DNA from: an uncultured Rhodospirillaceae bacterium
GTDB taxonomy: Bacteria > Pseudomonadota > Alphaproteobacteria > CAAGCB01 > CAG-977
Length of the DNA stretch: 8,987 bases
Direction: 5' to 3'
NCBI GenBank assembly: GCA_900553035.1
Contig: USCC01000085.1
Location: forward strand, 1 to 8,987
Below the pieces are notes generated by a model, which was not told the origin of the DNA, ran no database searches, and saw nothing but the letters and a program-made list of their open reading frames with translations. The stretch's first letter is position 1, and every line of letters starts with the position of its first letter. The translations under genes and the position numbers were made by a program. Shown piece by piece: positions 1 through 5,748 of this stretch.

Positions 1-36
1 ATGGGCGGACAGACCGTCATTTCCGCAAAGAAGTAA
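1..36 (+). CDS. serS: C-terminal end of probable seryl-tRNA synthetase (partial)
   Basis: Frame 1 reads MGGQTVISAKK and then a TAA stop, 6 bp before the next start codon. The segment resembles the C-terminal end of seryl-tRNA synthetase, where a Pro-Tyr-Met-Gly-Gly stretch often precedes the last residues. In alphaproteobacteria serS is commonly followed directly by surE, as here. Only 11 residues are visible, so the call rests mainly on gene order. The tight spacing suggests co-transcription with surE. Confidence 0.55.
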   Translation: MGGQTVISAKK

Positions 37-42
37 GATAAA

Positions 43-819
43 ATGGCGGGCGGCATTTCTTCCCGGCGCATTCTGATCTGCAACGATGACGGCATTTCGG
101 CCGAAGGGATCCGGGGGCTTGAAAAGGCCGCCCGCGGCTTGTCCGACGACGTCTGGGTTGTTGCGCCGGCTTTTGAACAGAGCGGAGCGGGGCATTCCTT
201 TACAACTCACCGGCCTTTGACGGCGCACCGGGTTTCGGAGCGCCACTATACGGTTGACGGTACACCGACGGACTGTGTCCTTTACGCCTGCCGTGCGCTT
301 TTAAAAGACCATAAGCCTGACCTGGTGCTTTCCGGTATTAATCAGGGCGCGAACCTGGGGCTTGACGTCACGTACTCGGGAACGGTCGGTGCGGCAATGG
401 AAGGGACGCTTCAGGGAGTACGCTCCATGGCGCTCAGTCTGTACGGCGCAAAATCTCCGGCGGATACCCCCTATTGGGAGACGGCGGCCCGATATGCCCC
501 CGAAGTCATCGGCCGGCTGGCAGAAATGGAATGGGCGCCGGACACACTGATGAACGTGAACTTTCCGGCGGTGCCTCCGGAAAAGGTGAGCGGCATTGAA
601 ATCCCATGCCTCAGCCGCCGTAAAATCGGCGACGAACTGACAATCAATTCCCTTCCGGACGGGAAAACGTCCTTCTGGATCGGTTATGCCCGTACCGAAG
701 ACCCTTCTGTCAAAGGTACGGATCTGGAAGCGGTTCTGCGCGGGGCCGTGACGATAACACCGATTACGCTGGATCTGACGGCCTGCACAATGGTCTCGGA
801 ACTGAAGCGCTGCTTCTGA
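43..819 (+). CDS. surE: 5'-nucleotidase SurE (stationary-phase survival protein)
   Basis: The 258-residue product is a SurE-family, divalent-metal-dependent cytosolic phosphatase. The family removes phosphate from nucleoside 5'- and 3'-monophosphates and can act on short polyphosphate. The N-terminus reads ILICNDDG, giving the metal-binding Asp pair D15 and D16. S47 in the APAFEQSGAGHS stretch and N100 in the LSGINQGANLG motif complete the usual metal-site set (D, D, S, N). The VDGTPTDCV and TYSGTVGAAMEG stretches are also typical. The length matches the family (about 250 residues). The ATG at 43 lies 6 bp after the upstream stop, with only a weak purine-rich ribosome site, so it is probably read as part of the serS transcript. 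In many proteobacteria surE is followed by pcm; here an ATPase-fold protein follows instead. Confidence 0.97.
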   Translation: MAGGISSRRILICNDDGISAEGIRGLEKAARGLSDDVWVVAPAFEQSGAGHSFTTHRPLTAHRVSERHYTVDGTPTDCVLYACRALLKDHKPDLVLSGINQGANLGLDVTYSGTVGAAMEGTLQGVRSMALSLYGAKSPADTPYWETAARYAPEVIGRLAEMEWAPDTLMNVNFPAVPPEKVSGIEIPCLSRRKIGDELTINSLPDGKTSFWIGYARTEDPSVKGTDLEAVLRGAVTITPITLDLTACTMVSELKRCF

Positions 820-864
820 ACCGGGAAGAGGCTTTGTCGGGAAAACGCAGGGTAAGGAGGCCGT

Positions 865-897
865 GTTCTTTTGTCTTTTTGCTCAGCAAAAAAGAAC
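865..897. repeat. Hairpin containing a dispersed 19-bp core (TTGCTCAGCAAAAAAGAAC)
   Basis: After surE the sequence has TTTTTGC (876-882) paired with GCAAAAA (886-892) around a 3-nt loop. An outer GTTCTTTT (865-872) matches AAAAGAAC (890-897). The last 19 bases (879-897) differ at one base from the core found three times in the tandem repeat near 5343-5679. It may serve as a weak transcription end for surE, but the stem is AT-rich and no T tract follows cleanly. I read it mainly as a member of a dispersed repeat family. Confidence 0.5.
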
Positions 898-967
898 GCG
901 AGGAACGGCATGGCTGTGAGATGTCCCTGTGACAAGTGTTTCTGGCGGAAGGGGATGCTGTGGGCGC

Positions 968-1345
968 ATGAAAAAAGTGGATAATAAAAAAAAATGTTCT
1001 CTTCCCGGCCTTTTTTACGCCGCCGGCATCAAAGAAGGAGAAGCCCTTGCCAAGGCCGTCGCGGAAGCTGCGGACGCGATGATGCCGGGATTGGAGAGAC
1101 AACGGATCTCCTGTCGTCTGGCGGTTCATGAAGCGGTTCTGAACGCTCTGAAGCATGGAGGCGGCGAAGCTTTCGTGGCTCTTGTTCCGGAAAAAGAAGG
1201 TGTCTGTGTGCAAATCCGTCAGAACGGCGATGTGGTTTTTCCTCCGCCTTCCAGAGCTTTCGGAGGAACAGCCCTGATTCGTCGCTGTTCCCGGAAGCAG
1301 GACGTGTCCGAAGATAAAAAAATCCTCTCGCTTTGGTTTTATTAA
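968..1345 (+). CDS. Small HATPase-fold protein, anti-sigma-factor (RsbW)-like, degenerate
   Basis: The product is 125 residues from the ATG at 968. Residues about 51-63 (LAVHEAVLNALKH) form a good N-box of the histidine-kinase-like ATPase fold, with E55, N59 and H63 in the usual spacing. The VCVQIRQNG stretch (79-87) lies where RsbW-type proteins have the strand leading into the Asp-containing G1 box, but the Asp is Gln here and the glycines are mostly missing. FGGTALIRR (98-106) fits the G2 region. Known relatives bind ATP and either phosphorylate anti-anti-sigma factors or sequester sigma factors; here the nucleotide lid looks reduced. A GTG at 929 would add 13 residues. A GGAAGGGG stretch lies about 14 bases before the ATG, which is long for a ribosome site, so the start is uncertain. 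Targets cannot be inferred because no sigma or anti-anti-sigma gene is in view. Confidence 0.7.
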   Translation: MKKVDNKKKCSLPGLFYAAGIKEGEALAKAVAEAADAMMPGLERQRISCRLAVHEAVLNALKHGGGEAFVALVPEKEGVCVQIRQNGDVVFPPPSRAFGGTALIRRCSRKQDVSEDKKILSLWFY

Positions 1346-1399
1346 AATTTGATTCAGATATTGGGCGTATCCTGACTGAGTTCAGCTTGTGAGGTCGAA

Positions 1400-2128
1400 A
1401 TGAACATGAAAAATGCGCCGGGTCTGAAATCGTTCTACAGTACGGTGCCGATGCCGTGTCCGTATTTGAAAAACCGGACGGAAAGAAAGCTGGCGACGGA
1501 TATTTCCTCCGGCGATTCTCAGTGGTGGGCAAACGCTCTGTCGCGTTCCGGATTCCGACGGAGCCATACGGTTTGTTACATTCCCGCCTGTCCGGGGTGT
1601 GATGCCTGCATTTCTGTCCGCATTCGAAATGATGATTTCGTGCCTTCCAAAAAAATGAAAAAAACACTCCGCCTGAACGCCGGTCTGGAAATGTCGGTCA
1701 TACCCAATGTCGCCACACCCGAACAGTACAATCTGTTCCATGATTATCTGACCCTTCGTCACAGTGACAGCGAAATGAACACGATGTATTTCGAAGAATA
1801 CCGTGCCATGATCGAAGATACGCCCGTTGACTGCGTCCTTCTTGAACTGCGTGAAACGGCGACTTCCCGCCTGAGAGGCGTCATGCTGGCCGACGTTCTG
1901 GATGACGGCGTGTCGGCGGTTTACAGCTTTTTTGACCCGAAGACCCCGCGGAACAGCCTGGGGACCTTCTTAATCCTGAAGCTGGTCGAATTTGCCAGAA
2001 GCCGCGGTCTGCCATATGTCTATCTGGGATATTATATCCGCGAATGTCCGAATATGGCTTATAAAAACCGTTTCAGGCCACTCGAATACTGTCTGAACGG
2101 CAAATGGAAAAAATCACTCGCCGATTAA
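1400..2128 (+). CDS. bpt: Aspartate/glutamate leucyltransferase (bacterial R-transferase homologue)
   Basis: The 242-residue product belongs to the Bpt/ATE family. Bpt enzymes transfer Leu from Leu-tRNA to proteins with N-terminal Asp or Glu, marking them for ClpS/ClpAP degradation. Visible family signatures are SFYSTVPMPCPYL near residues 11-23, the cysteine-rich YIPACPGCDAC (60-70) with C64, C67 and C70, the central YSFFDP (175-180) followed by SLGTFLILK, and the C-terminal GYYIRECPNMAYKNRFRPLE (210-229). The length is normal for the bacterial group. The start ATG at 1400 has GAGG a few bases upstream; a second in-frame ATG lies two codons later. The stop overlaps the convergent YjbQ-family gene by 15 bp and no terminator is visible between them. 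Confidence 0.95.
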   Translation: MNMKNAPGLKSFYSTVPMPCPYLKNRTERKLATDISSGDSQWWANALSRSGFRRSHTVCYIPACPGCDACISVRIRNDDFVPSKKMKKTLRLNAGLEMSVIPNVATPEQYNLFHDYLTLRHSDSEMNTMYFEEYRAMIEDTPVDCVLLELRETATSRLRGVMLADVLDDGVSAVYSFFDPKTPRNSLGTFLILKLVEFARSRGLPYVYLGYYIRECPNMAYKNRFRPLEYCLNGKWKKSLAD

Positions 2129-2533
2129 ATGGAAAACGACGTTCCGGACAGCGGCATGGTTCCGGTGTTCACAGACGTACACCGCCTGCCATGTCCCAAG
2201 GGTCATGCGTCCGCCGGCAACCGGAATGCTGAGCGATACATCCGTCAGAGACGTCCGGATATGAGCGGGCATATCGTCTTTGCCTTCATATGTATGAACG
2301 TACAGGCGGTCGTCCTGCGGCGCCATCCGTTCCAGAAACCGGCCAAGGTCAGCCATAACGTCCGGATCCGCGTTTTCCTGAACCGTCAGGCTGGCGGACG
2401 TATGCCGGATGAACAGCGTCAGAAGCCCGGTGCGGATACCGCTCTGTCCGATCAGGCGATTGACGGCGCCGGTGATGTCGGTAAAACTTGCGCCCGCGGT
2501 TTGAACGGGGAGCGTTTCCTGGAACTGCTTCAT
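2114..2533 (-). CDS. yjbQ: YjbQ / UPF0047 family protein
   Basis: The 139-residue product has the signatures of the YjbQ (UPF0047) family: RHTSASLTVQEN (43-54), EGKDDMPAHIR (83-93), GTWQAVYVCEHR (113-124) and a hydrophobic C-terminal strand. Conserved His, Glu and Asp residues form a likely metal or ligand site. E. coli YjbQ has been reported to supply weak thiamine-phosphate synthase activity; the physiological role of the family is unsettled. The ATG at 2533 overlaps the TGA of the upstream small gene in an ATGA arrangement, so the two are very probably translationally coupled. The 3' end overlaps bpt, which lies on the opposite strand, by 15 bp. Confidence 0.93.
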   Translation of the reverse strand: MKQFQETLPVQTAGASFTDITGAVNRLIGQSGIRTGLLTLFIRHTSASLTVQENADPDVMADLGRFLERMAPQDDRLYVHTYEGKDDMPAHIRTSLTDVSLSIPVAGGRMTLGTWQAVYVCEHRNHAAVRNVVFHLIGE

Positions 2534-2904
2534 TCGTACAGGTGCCGTTCGTCCACGCGTCCGGCCTCCTCTTTTTCCATCAGAGGGATGACGCCCTTAC
2601 TGTCCAAGGGCAGATTCGTGACGTTTCTGCAGGCCGCTTCGTATTCCCGGATAATCTTGAAATTCTCGGCTTCGGCAATCAGAACCTGTTTTGCTCCGGC
2701 CAGAAAGGAACGAACTTCGGGATGCAGGAAATCAAGCAGAATCGTCTGTTGCGGGGTACGGTACAACAGAGCATGAGGGCCGCCGTCGTAAATCAGGACG
2801 GGGGAAGACGGTTCCCCATCACGGGCGTGAATGGAAATCATCACTTCGTTCTGCCTGTTCAGATGAACTTCATAGAATGATTCCTGATCCGGTTTTTTCG
2901 GCAC
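2530..2904 (-). CDS. Hypothetical protein, paralogue of the small protein upstream of mazG
   Basis: I do not recognise a named family. The 124-residue product is soluble, with no signal peptide or membrane segment. I prefer the GTG start at 2904 because AAAGGA lies 6 bases upstream. An in-frame TTG at 2919 would add 5 residues, but it sits only about 6 bases from the predicted transcription start. Residues 20-90 align by eye with residues 23-94 of the protein encoded at 6540-6920. Shared positions include DG-P--P (29-35), YDG (39-41), AL--R (45-49), VR (64-65), VL-AE (74-78) and YEA (88-90). It overlaps the YjbQ start by ATGA, so the two genes form one operon. The function is unknown, possibly linked to the partner gene or simply conserved in this lineage. 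Confidence 0.8.
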   Translation of the reverse strand: MPKKPDQESFYEVHLNRQNEVMISIHARDGEPSSPVLIYDGGPHALLYRTPQQTILLDFLHPEVRSFLAGAKQVLIAEAENFKIIREYEAACRNVTNLPLDSKGVIPLMEKEEAGRVDERHLYE

Positions 2905-2931
2905 GGCTTTTCCTTTCAAAATACTTATAAA

Positions 2932-2960
2932 AGTATATCCTTTCCATTTCCGTCCGGCAA
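2932..2960 (-). promoter_or_regulatory. Probable sigma-70 promoter for the small gene-yjbQ operon
   Basis: On the minus strand TTGCCG (2960-2955) and TATACT (2937-2932) are separated by 17 bp. The -10 matches consensus at 5 of 6 positions and the -35 at 4 of 6. The predicted transcription start, near 2925, lies about 20 nt before the GTG start codon. ATACTT and AAGTAT (2921-2936) form a small inverted repeat over the -10 and start site, which could be an operator or chance in an AT-rich stretch. Confidence 0.55.
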
Positions 2961-3043
2961 GATGTTCAAAAATCTTTCACACTTCCTTAATGCCGAAAAG
3001 GATGATACTATTCCGATAAAACAATTGTTTAAGGAGATATCTT

Positions 3044-3601
3044 ATGCATCCGTGGCATGACGTGGAACTGGAAGGCAAAGTGCCTCAATTCGTTCCCGGT
3101 GTTATCGAAGTCCCCAAGGGATCAAAATATAAATATGAACTGGACAAGAAAAGCGGCCTGATCCGTGTTGACCGCGTTTTGTACAGCAGTGTGCATTATC
3201 CGGCGAATTACGGCTTTATCCCACGCACGTACTGTGACGATCGCGACCCGCTTGACATTCTTGTGCTGGGTCAGGAACCGGTTTACCCGCTGACGATTTT
3301 AACGGCGCGCCCCATCGGTGTGATGAAGATGGTCGATCAGGGAGAGGCCGACGACAAAATCATCGCCGTCCATGCCGATGATCCGGAATACGCCCATTAT
3401 TCGTCGATTGATGAACTGCCACCGCACCGCATGATCGAAGTCCAGCGCTTTTTTGAAGATTATAAAAAGCTGGAGAACAAAACCGTGGTCGTGGAAGGTT
3501 TCCTTGATCAGCATGAAGCGTTCCAGGTCATTCTGGACGCCGTAAAGCTGTATGAGGAAAACAAGGAACACCTGACAGGGTATAAACGCGAACGGTGCTG
3601 A
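3044..3601 (+). CDS. ppa: Inorganic pyrophosphatase, family I
   Basis: The 185-residue product is a soluble family I pyrophosphatase, which hydrolyses PPi to two phosphates and so pulls biosynthetic reactions forward in the cytosol. Family features are EVPKGSKYKYELDK (22-35), the HYPANYGFIP stretch (51-60), and the metal-binding signature DRDPLD (D66, D68, D71). D98, D103 and K105 lie in the next active-site segment, and the later RFFEDYK (135-141) is typical. The length is close to the usual 170-180 residues, with a short C-terminal extension. AAGGAGAT lies 6 bases before the ATG, a strong ribosome site consistent with high expression. It is monocistronic, followed by a strong terminator. 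Confidence 0.97.
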   Translation: MHPWHDVELEGKVPQFVPGVIEVPKGSKYKYELDKKSGLIRVDRVLYSSVHYPANYGFIPRTYCDDRDPLDILVLGQEPVYPLTILTARPIGVMKMVDQGEADDKIIAVHADDPEYAHYSSIDELPPHRMIEVQRFFEDYKKLENKTVVVEGFLDQHEAFQVILDAVKLYEENKEHLTGYKRERC

Positions 3602-3622
3602 ACGGCATCGGGGAAGAAACGG

Positions 3623-3650
3623 AAAACGGCGGAATGTACCGCCGTTTTTT
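3623..3650 (+). terminator. Rho-independent terminator of ppa
   Basis: AAAACGGCGG (3623-3632) pairs perfectly with CCGCCGTTTT (3639-3648) around a 6-nt loop, and the T run continues to 3650. It lies 22 bp after the ppa stop. Because both sides carry A/T runs it may also act on transcripts arriving from rnhA on the other strand. Confidence 0.85.
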
Positions 3651-3680
3651 GATGCCATGCGCTCCTGTCTTTATGCTTTT

Positions 3681-3714
3681 GAAAAAAGAGGGCGGCCCGG
3701 AAAAAACCTCCGGG
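3681..3714 (-). terminator. Possible weak terminator of rnhA
   Basis: Read on the minus strand, CCCGGA (3714-3709) pairs with TCCGGG (3701-3696) around a 7-nt loop. A run of six T bases (complement of 3682-3687) follows after about 8 bases. The gap between stem and T run makes it weaker than the other terminators here; the ppa terminator beyond it may finish the job. Confidence 0.35.
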
Positions 3715-3779
3715 AACGTGAGCCGGATAAAGATAGGCCGGAGCGTCCTCTGTCCGTATTCCCAACTGCGGAAAAGGAG

Positions 3780-4232
3780 CTATTTTAAAGCTTCTCTGAG
3801 TTCCTGGATTGCCGTGCGTGCCAGAAGATCGCATCGCTCGTTTTCGGGATGACCGGCATGTCCTTTGACCCAATGCCATGCAACGTCGTGCTTTTTCAGC
3901 AGGTGAAAGATCATCTGCCACAGGTCGCTGTTTTTTACGGGTTTTTTATCGGCTGTACGCCATCCGGCTTTGACCCATCCGGGCATCCACTCGGTCGCGC
4001 CTTTCATGACATACTGGCTGTCGGTATAAAGGTCGACTTCGCAGGGTTCCTTCAGGGCGTTCAGGGCTTCGATGACGGCCGTCATCTCCATACGATTATT
4101 CGTTGTCGCCTCCCGCGCACCGGACAGTTCGCGTTCCGTTTCCCGATAACGCAGAACTGCCGCCCATCCGCCGATTCCCGGATTCCCGCTGCACGCGCCG
4201 TCGGTGAAGATTTCAATTTTCTTTTTTTCCAT
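3780..4232 (-). CDS. rnhA: Ribonuclease HI
   Basis: The 150-residue product degrades the RNA strand of RNA-DNA hybrids (R-loops, leftover primers). The four catalytic carboxylates are all present: D11 in FTDGACSGNPG, E49 in NNRMEM, D71 in YTDSQYV and D135 in NERCDLLA. The conserved His is H125 in WVKGHAGH. The basic segment with W82, W86 and W91 (EWMPGWVKAGWRTADKKPVKN) matches the substrate-binding handle region of the E. coli type. The length is typical. No clear ribosome site precedes the ATG at 4232. It is transcribed divergently from the neighbouring hydrolase-fold gene. Confidence 0.97.
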   Translation of the reverse strand: MEKKKIEIFTDGACSGNPGIGGWAAVLRYRETERELSGAREATTNNRMEMTAVIEALNALKEPCEVDLYTDSQYVMKGATEWMPGWVKAGWRTADKKPVKNSDLWQMIFHLLKKHDVAWHWVKGHAGHPENERCDLLARTAIQELREALK

Positions 4233-4274
4233 AGGGTTACTGTACCGTATCTTTGAAAGGCCGATAGAGATTGC

Positions 4275-4304
4275 TTGATTTTATGAACGATTATCTTCTA
4301 CTAT
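4275..4304 (+). promoter_or_regulatory. Possible promoter of the hydrolase-fold gene
   Basis: TTGATT (4275-4280) and TACTAT (4299-4304) are 18 bp apart, each matching the sigma-70 consensus at 4 of 6 positions. The start of transcription would fall near 4311, giving a very short leader before the ATG at 4324 and favouring the ATG at 4342 if a ribosome site is needed. Confidence 0.4.
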
Positions 4305-4308
4305 TCAA
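4280..4308 (-). promoter_or_regulatory. Possible promoter of rnhA
   Basis: On the minus strand TTGAAT (4308-4303) and CATAAA (4285-4280) are 17 bp apart, each matching the sigma-70 consensus at 4 of 6 positions. This would give a leader of about 40 nt. It overlaps the proposed plus-strand promoter, so the two genes may compete for polymerase. Confidence 0.4.
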
Positions 4309-4323
4309 TAAGAATAAACGGAT

Positions 4324-5232
4324 ATGGAAAGCGGTGTATCGATGACGGTTCCTTTTTTTACCTGCGGCGGAATGTTTTACTGGTTTGACCGGCATAATTA
4401 TGCCGGATGGCGGATTCAGGAAAACATATGGTCGCATCGGTGCCGTCTGCTGGATCCTTACGGTATTCGCCGCGCGGACGGAACGTTTGAGGTCTGCTGC
4501 GAAATGATGTCTTATTTCCTGAAGGCTTGGGAAGCCGAGCCTTTGCGCAAGGAGGCTGTTGTTTTCATCCATGGCCTGTTTCAGTCGCCGTCGTCATTCG
4601 ATAAAATGATTCGGGCTTTTCGTCAGGAAGGGTATGAGACCGTTTCCTTCAGCTACCCGATGTTGCGTTTTGACGTTTTGAAATCGGCTAAGGCTTTGAA
4701 TGCGATGCTGAACCGCCGGAAAGATCTGGAACAAATTAATTTTGTCGTTCACGGCGCCGGGGGGTTGATTCTGCGCCAGGCGATAGCCCTTGATCCCGAA
4801 TGGCTTTCGATGAACGGGCGGTCGGTTCAGATTTCCGTGCCGAATCACGGCTTCATCTGGGCCCATAAATGGCAGGAAAAATGGCTTTATAAAAAACTTC
4901 TGGGAGCAATGGGGACGAATATCACACCGGATTTCATTACGGACAACGTGCCGCCGATGAAGGGTGAATTTGCGGTCATTATGGGCGGAAAGGAAGATGC
5001 GAAGGGCATCAATCCGTATCTGGGCGCCGACAATGACGGCCTTTTGCGGGTTGACGAAGCGCGTCACGCTGGGGCAAAGGAGGAATTTCTTATCCTGAAT
5101 GTCCCGCATTTTTATGTGCAGCGGTCACCGAAAGTCATTGAAATGGCGGTTTCATTTGTCCGGCACGGCCGTTTGGGAAAGGGAAAACGCATCCGCAAAG
5201 AAAACAACCTGATGAATGTCTGGGATAAATAA
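4324..5232 (+). CDS. Alpha/beta-hydrolase-fold protein lacking the nucleophilic serine
   Basis: The 302-residue product resembles lipase/PGAP1-like alpha/beta hydrolases. Residues about 78-90 (AVVFIHGLFQSPS) give the HG oxyanion segment, and YETVSFSYP (104-112) the next strand. The nucleophile elbow, normally G-H-S-x-G-G, reads V-H-G-A-G-G (142-147), so Ser is replaced by G144; the codon is GGC, one transition from AGC. The Asp segment ADNDGLLRVDEA (235-246) and the His segment NVPHFYVQ (259-266, H262) are kept and match relatives well. The first 60 or so residues and the basic tail (GKGKRIRK, 285-292) are unusual. There is no clear signal peptide. The start is either 4324 or the ATG at 4342; neither has a strong ribosome site. 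It may be a non-catalytic binding protein or may use an altered mechanism. Confidence 0.8.
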   Translation: MESGVSMTVPFFTCGGMFYWFDRHNYAGWRIQENIWSHRCRLLDPYGIRRADGTFEVCCEMMSYFLKAWEAEPLRKEAVVFIHGLFQSPSSFDKMIRAFRQEGYETVSFSYPMLRFDVLKSAKALNAMLNRRKDLEQINFVVHGAGGLILRQAIALDPEWLSMNGRSVQISVPNHGFIWAHKWQEKWLYKKLLGAMGTNITPDFITDNVPPMKGEFAVIMGGKEDAKGINPYLGADNDGLLRVDEARHAGAKEEFLILNVPHFYVQRSPKVIEMAVSFVRHGRLGKGKRIRKENNLMNVWDK

Positions 5233-5234
5233 AG

Positions 5235-5261
5235 GCGGCTTCTTCTTAAGCCGCTTTTTTT
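5235..5261 (+). terminator. Rho-independent terminator of the hydrolase-fold gene
   Basis: GCGGCTT (5235-5241) and AAGCCGC (5248-5254) form a perfect 7-bp stem with a 6-nt loop, followed by seven T bases. It begins 3 bp after the stop codon. Confidence 0.85.
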
Positions 5262-5342
5262 AAAGAGAGGCGAGCGCCGCTTATAAGATCTGCTTTTCAT
5301 GAAACAATTTTCATGCTCCCGGACATTTTCCGTCCGTCATTC

Positions 5343-5679
5343 TTGCTAAGCAAAAAAGAACATCACGATTTCTCCGGCGGTGCAAGATACTTCCCGGCGG
5401 CGGTGCCCAGAAGCCTTTGCGGTGGCTTATCGGTTTGATACGGGCAAGAGCGTATGCTTCAGGGTATGGCTTATTGCTAAGCAAAAAAGAACATCACGAT
5501 TTCTCCGGCGGTGCAAGATACTTCCCGGCGGCGGTGCCCAGAAGCCTTTGCGGTGGCTTATCGGTTTGATACGGGCAAGAGCGTATGCTTCAGGGTATGG
5601 CTTATTGCTAAGCAAAAAAGAACATTACGATTTCTCCGGCGGTGCAAGATACTTCCCGGCGGCGGTGCTCAGAGGCCTT
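5343..5679. repeat. 131-bp tandem repeat, two full copies and one partial copy
   Basis: Copies begin (at GCTAAG) at 5345, 5476 and 5607, an exact 131-bp period. The first two appear identical over all 131 bases. The third runs about 73 bp to 5679 with three substitutions and then diverges. Each copy opens with the core TTGCTAAGCAAAAAAGAAC, which holds a small TTGC/GCAA hairpin, and then a GC-rich segment with two GGCGGTGC motifs. The array sits between two convergent gene ends. The open frames through it are not genes: 131 is not a multiple of three, so successive copies fall in different frames. The identity of the first two copies implies recent duplication or correction, or an assembly effect. 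The rest of the 5233-5748 gap holds only the two flanking terminators. Confidence 0.9.
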
Positions 5680-5695
5680 CGGGAGACAGGACCGC

Positions 5696-5722
5696 AAAAA
5701 AGGCGGCATTTCCGCCGCCTTT
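5696..5722 (-). terminator. Rho-independent terminator of the small gene-mazG operon
   Basis: AAAGGCGGC (5699-5707) and GCCGCCTTT (5714-5722) form a perfect 9-bp stem with a 6-nt loop. On the minus strand the stem runs into six T bases (complement of 5696-5701). It lies 26 bp beyond the mazG stop. Confidence 0.85.
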
Positions 5723-5748
5723 CCTTTTCGGATAATATCGCCGTACTT

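Noticed and set aside
2129..2880. Plus-strand frames of 215 and 130 codons opposite yjbQ and the small unknown gene
   Set aside because: They are antisense shadows; the minus-strand products carry family signatures and the ATGA overlap.
2975..3020. Promoter of ppa (GATACT or GATAAA as -10)
   Set aside because: No adequate -35 element lies at 16-18 bp from either candidate, so I could not place the promoter with confidence even though one must lie upstream.
5343..5679. CRISPR array
   Set aside because: The repeats are 131 bp, directly abutting, without short repeats alternating with unique spacers, and no cas gene is present.
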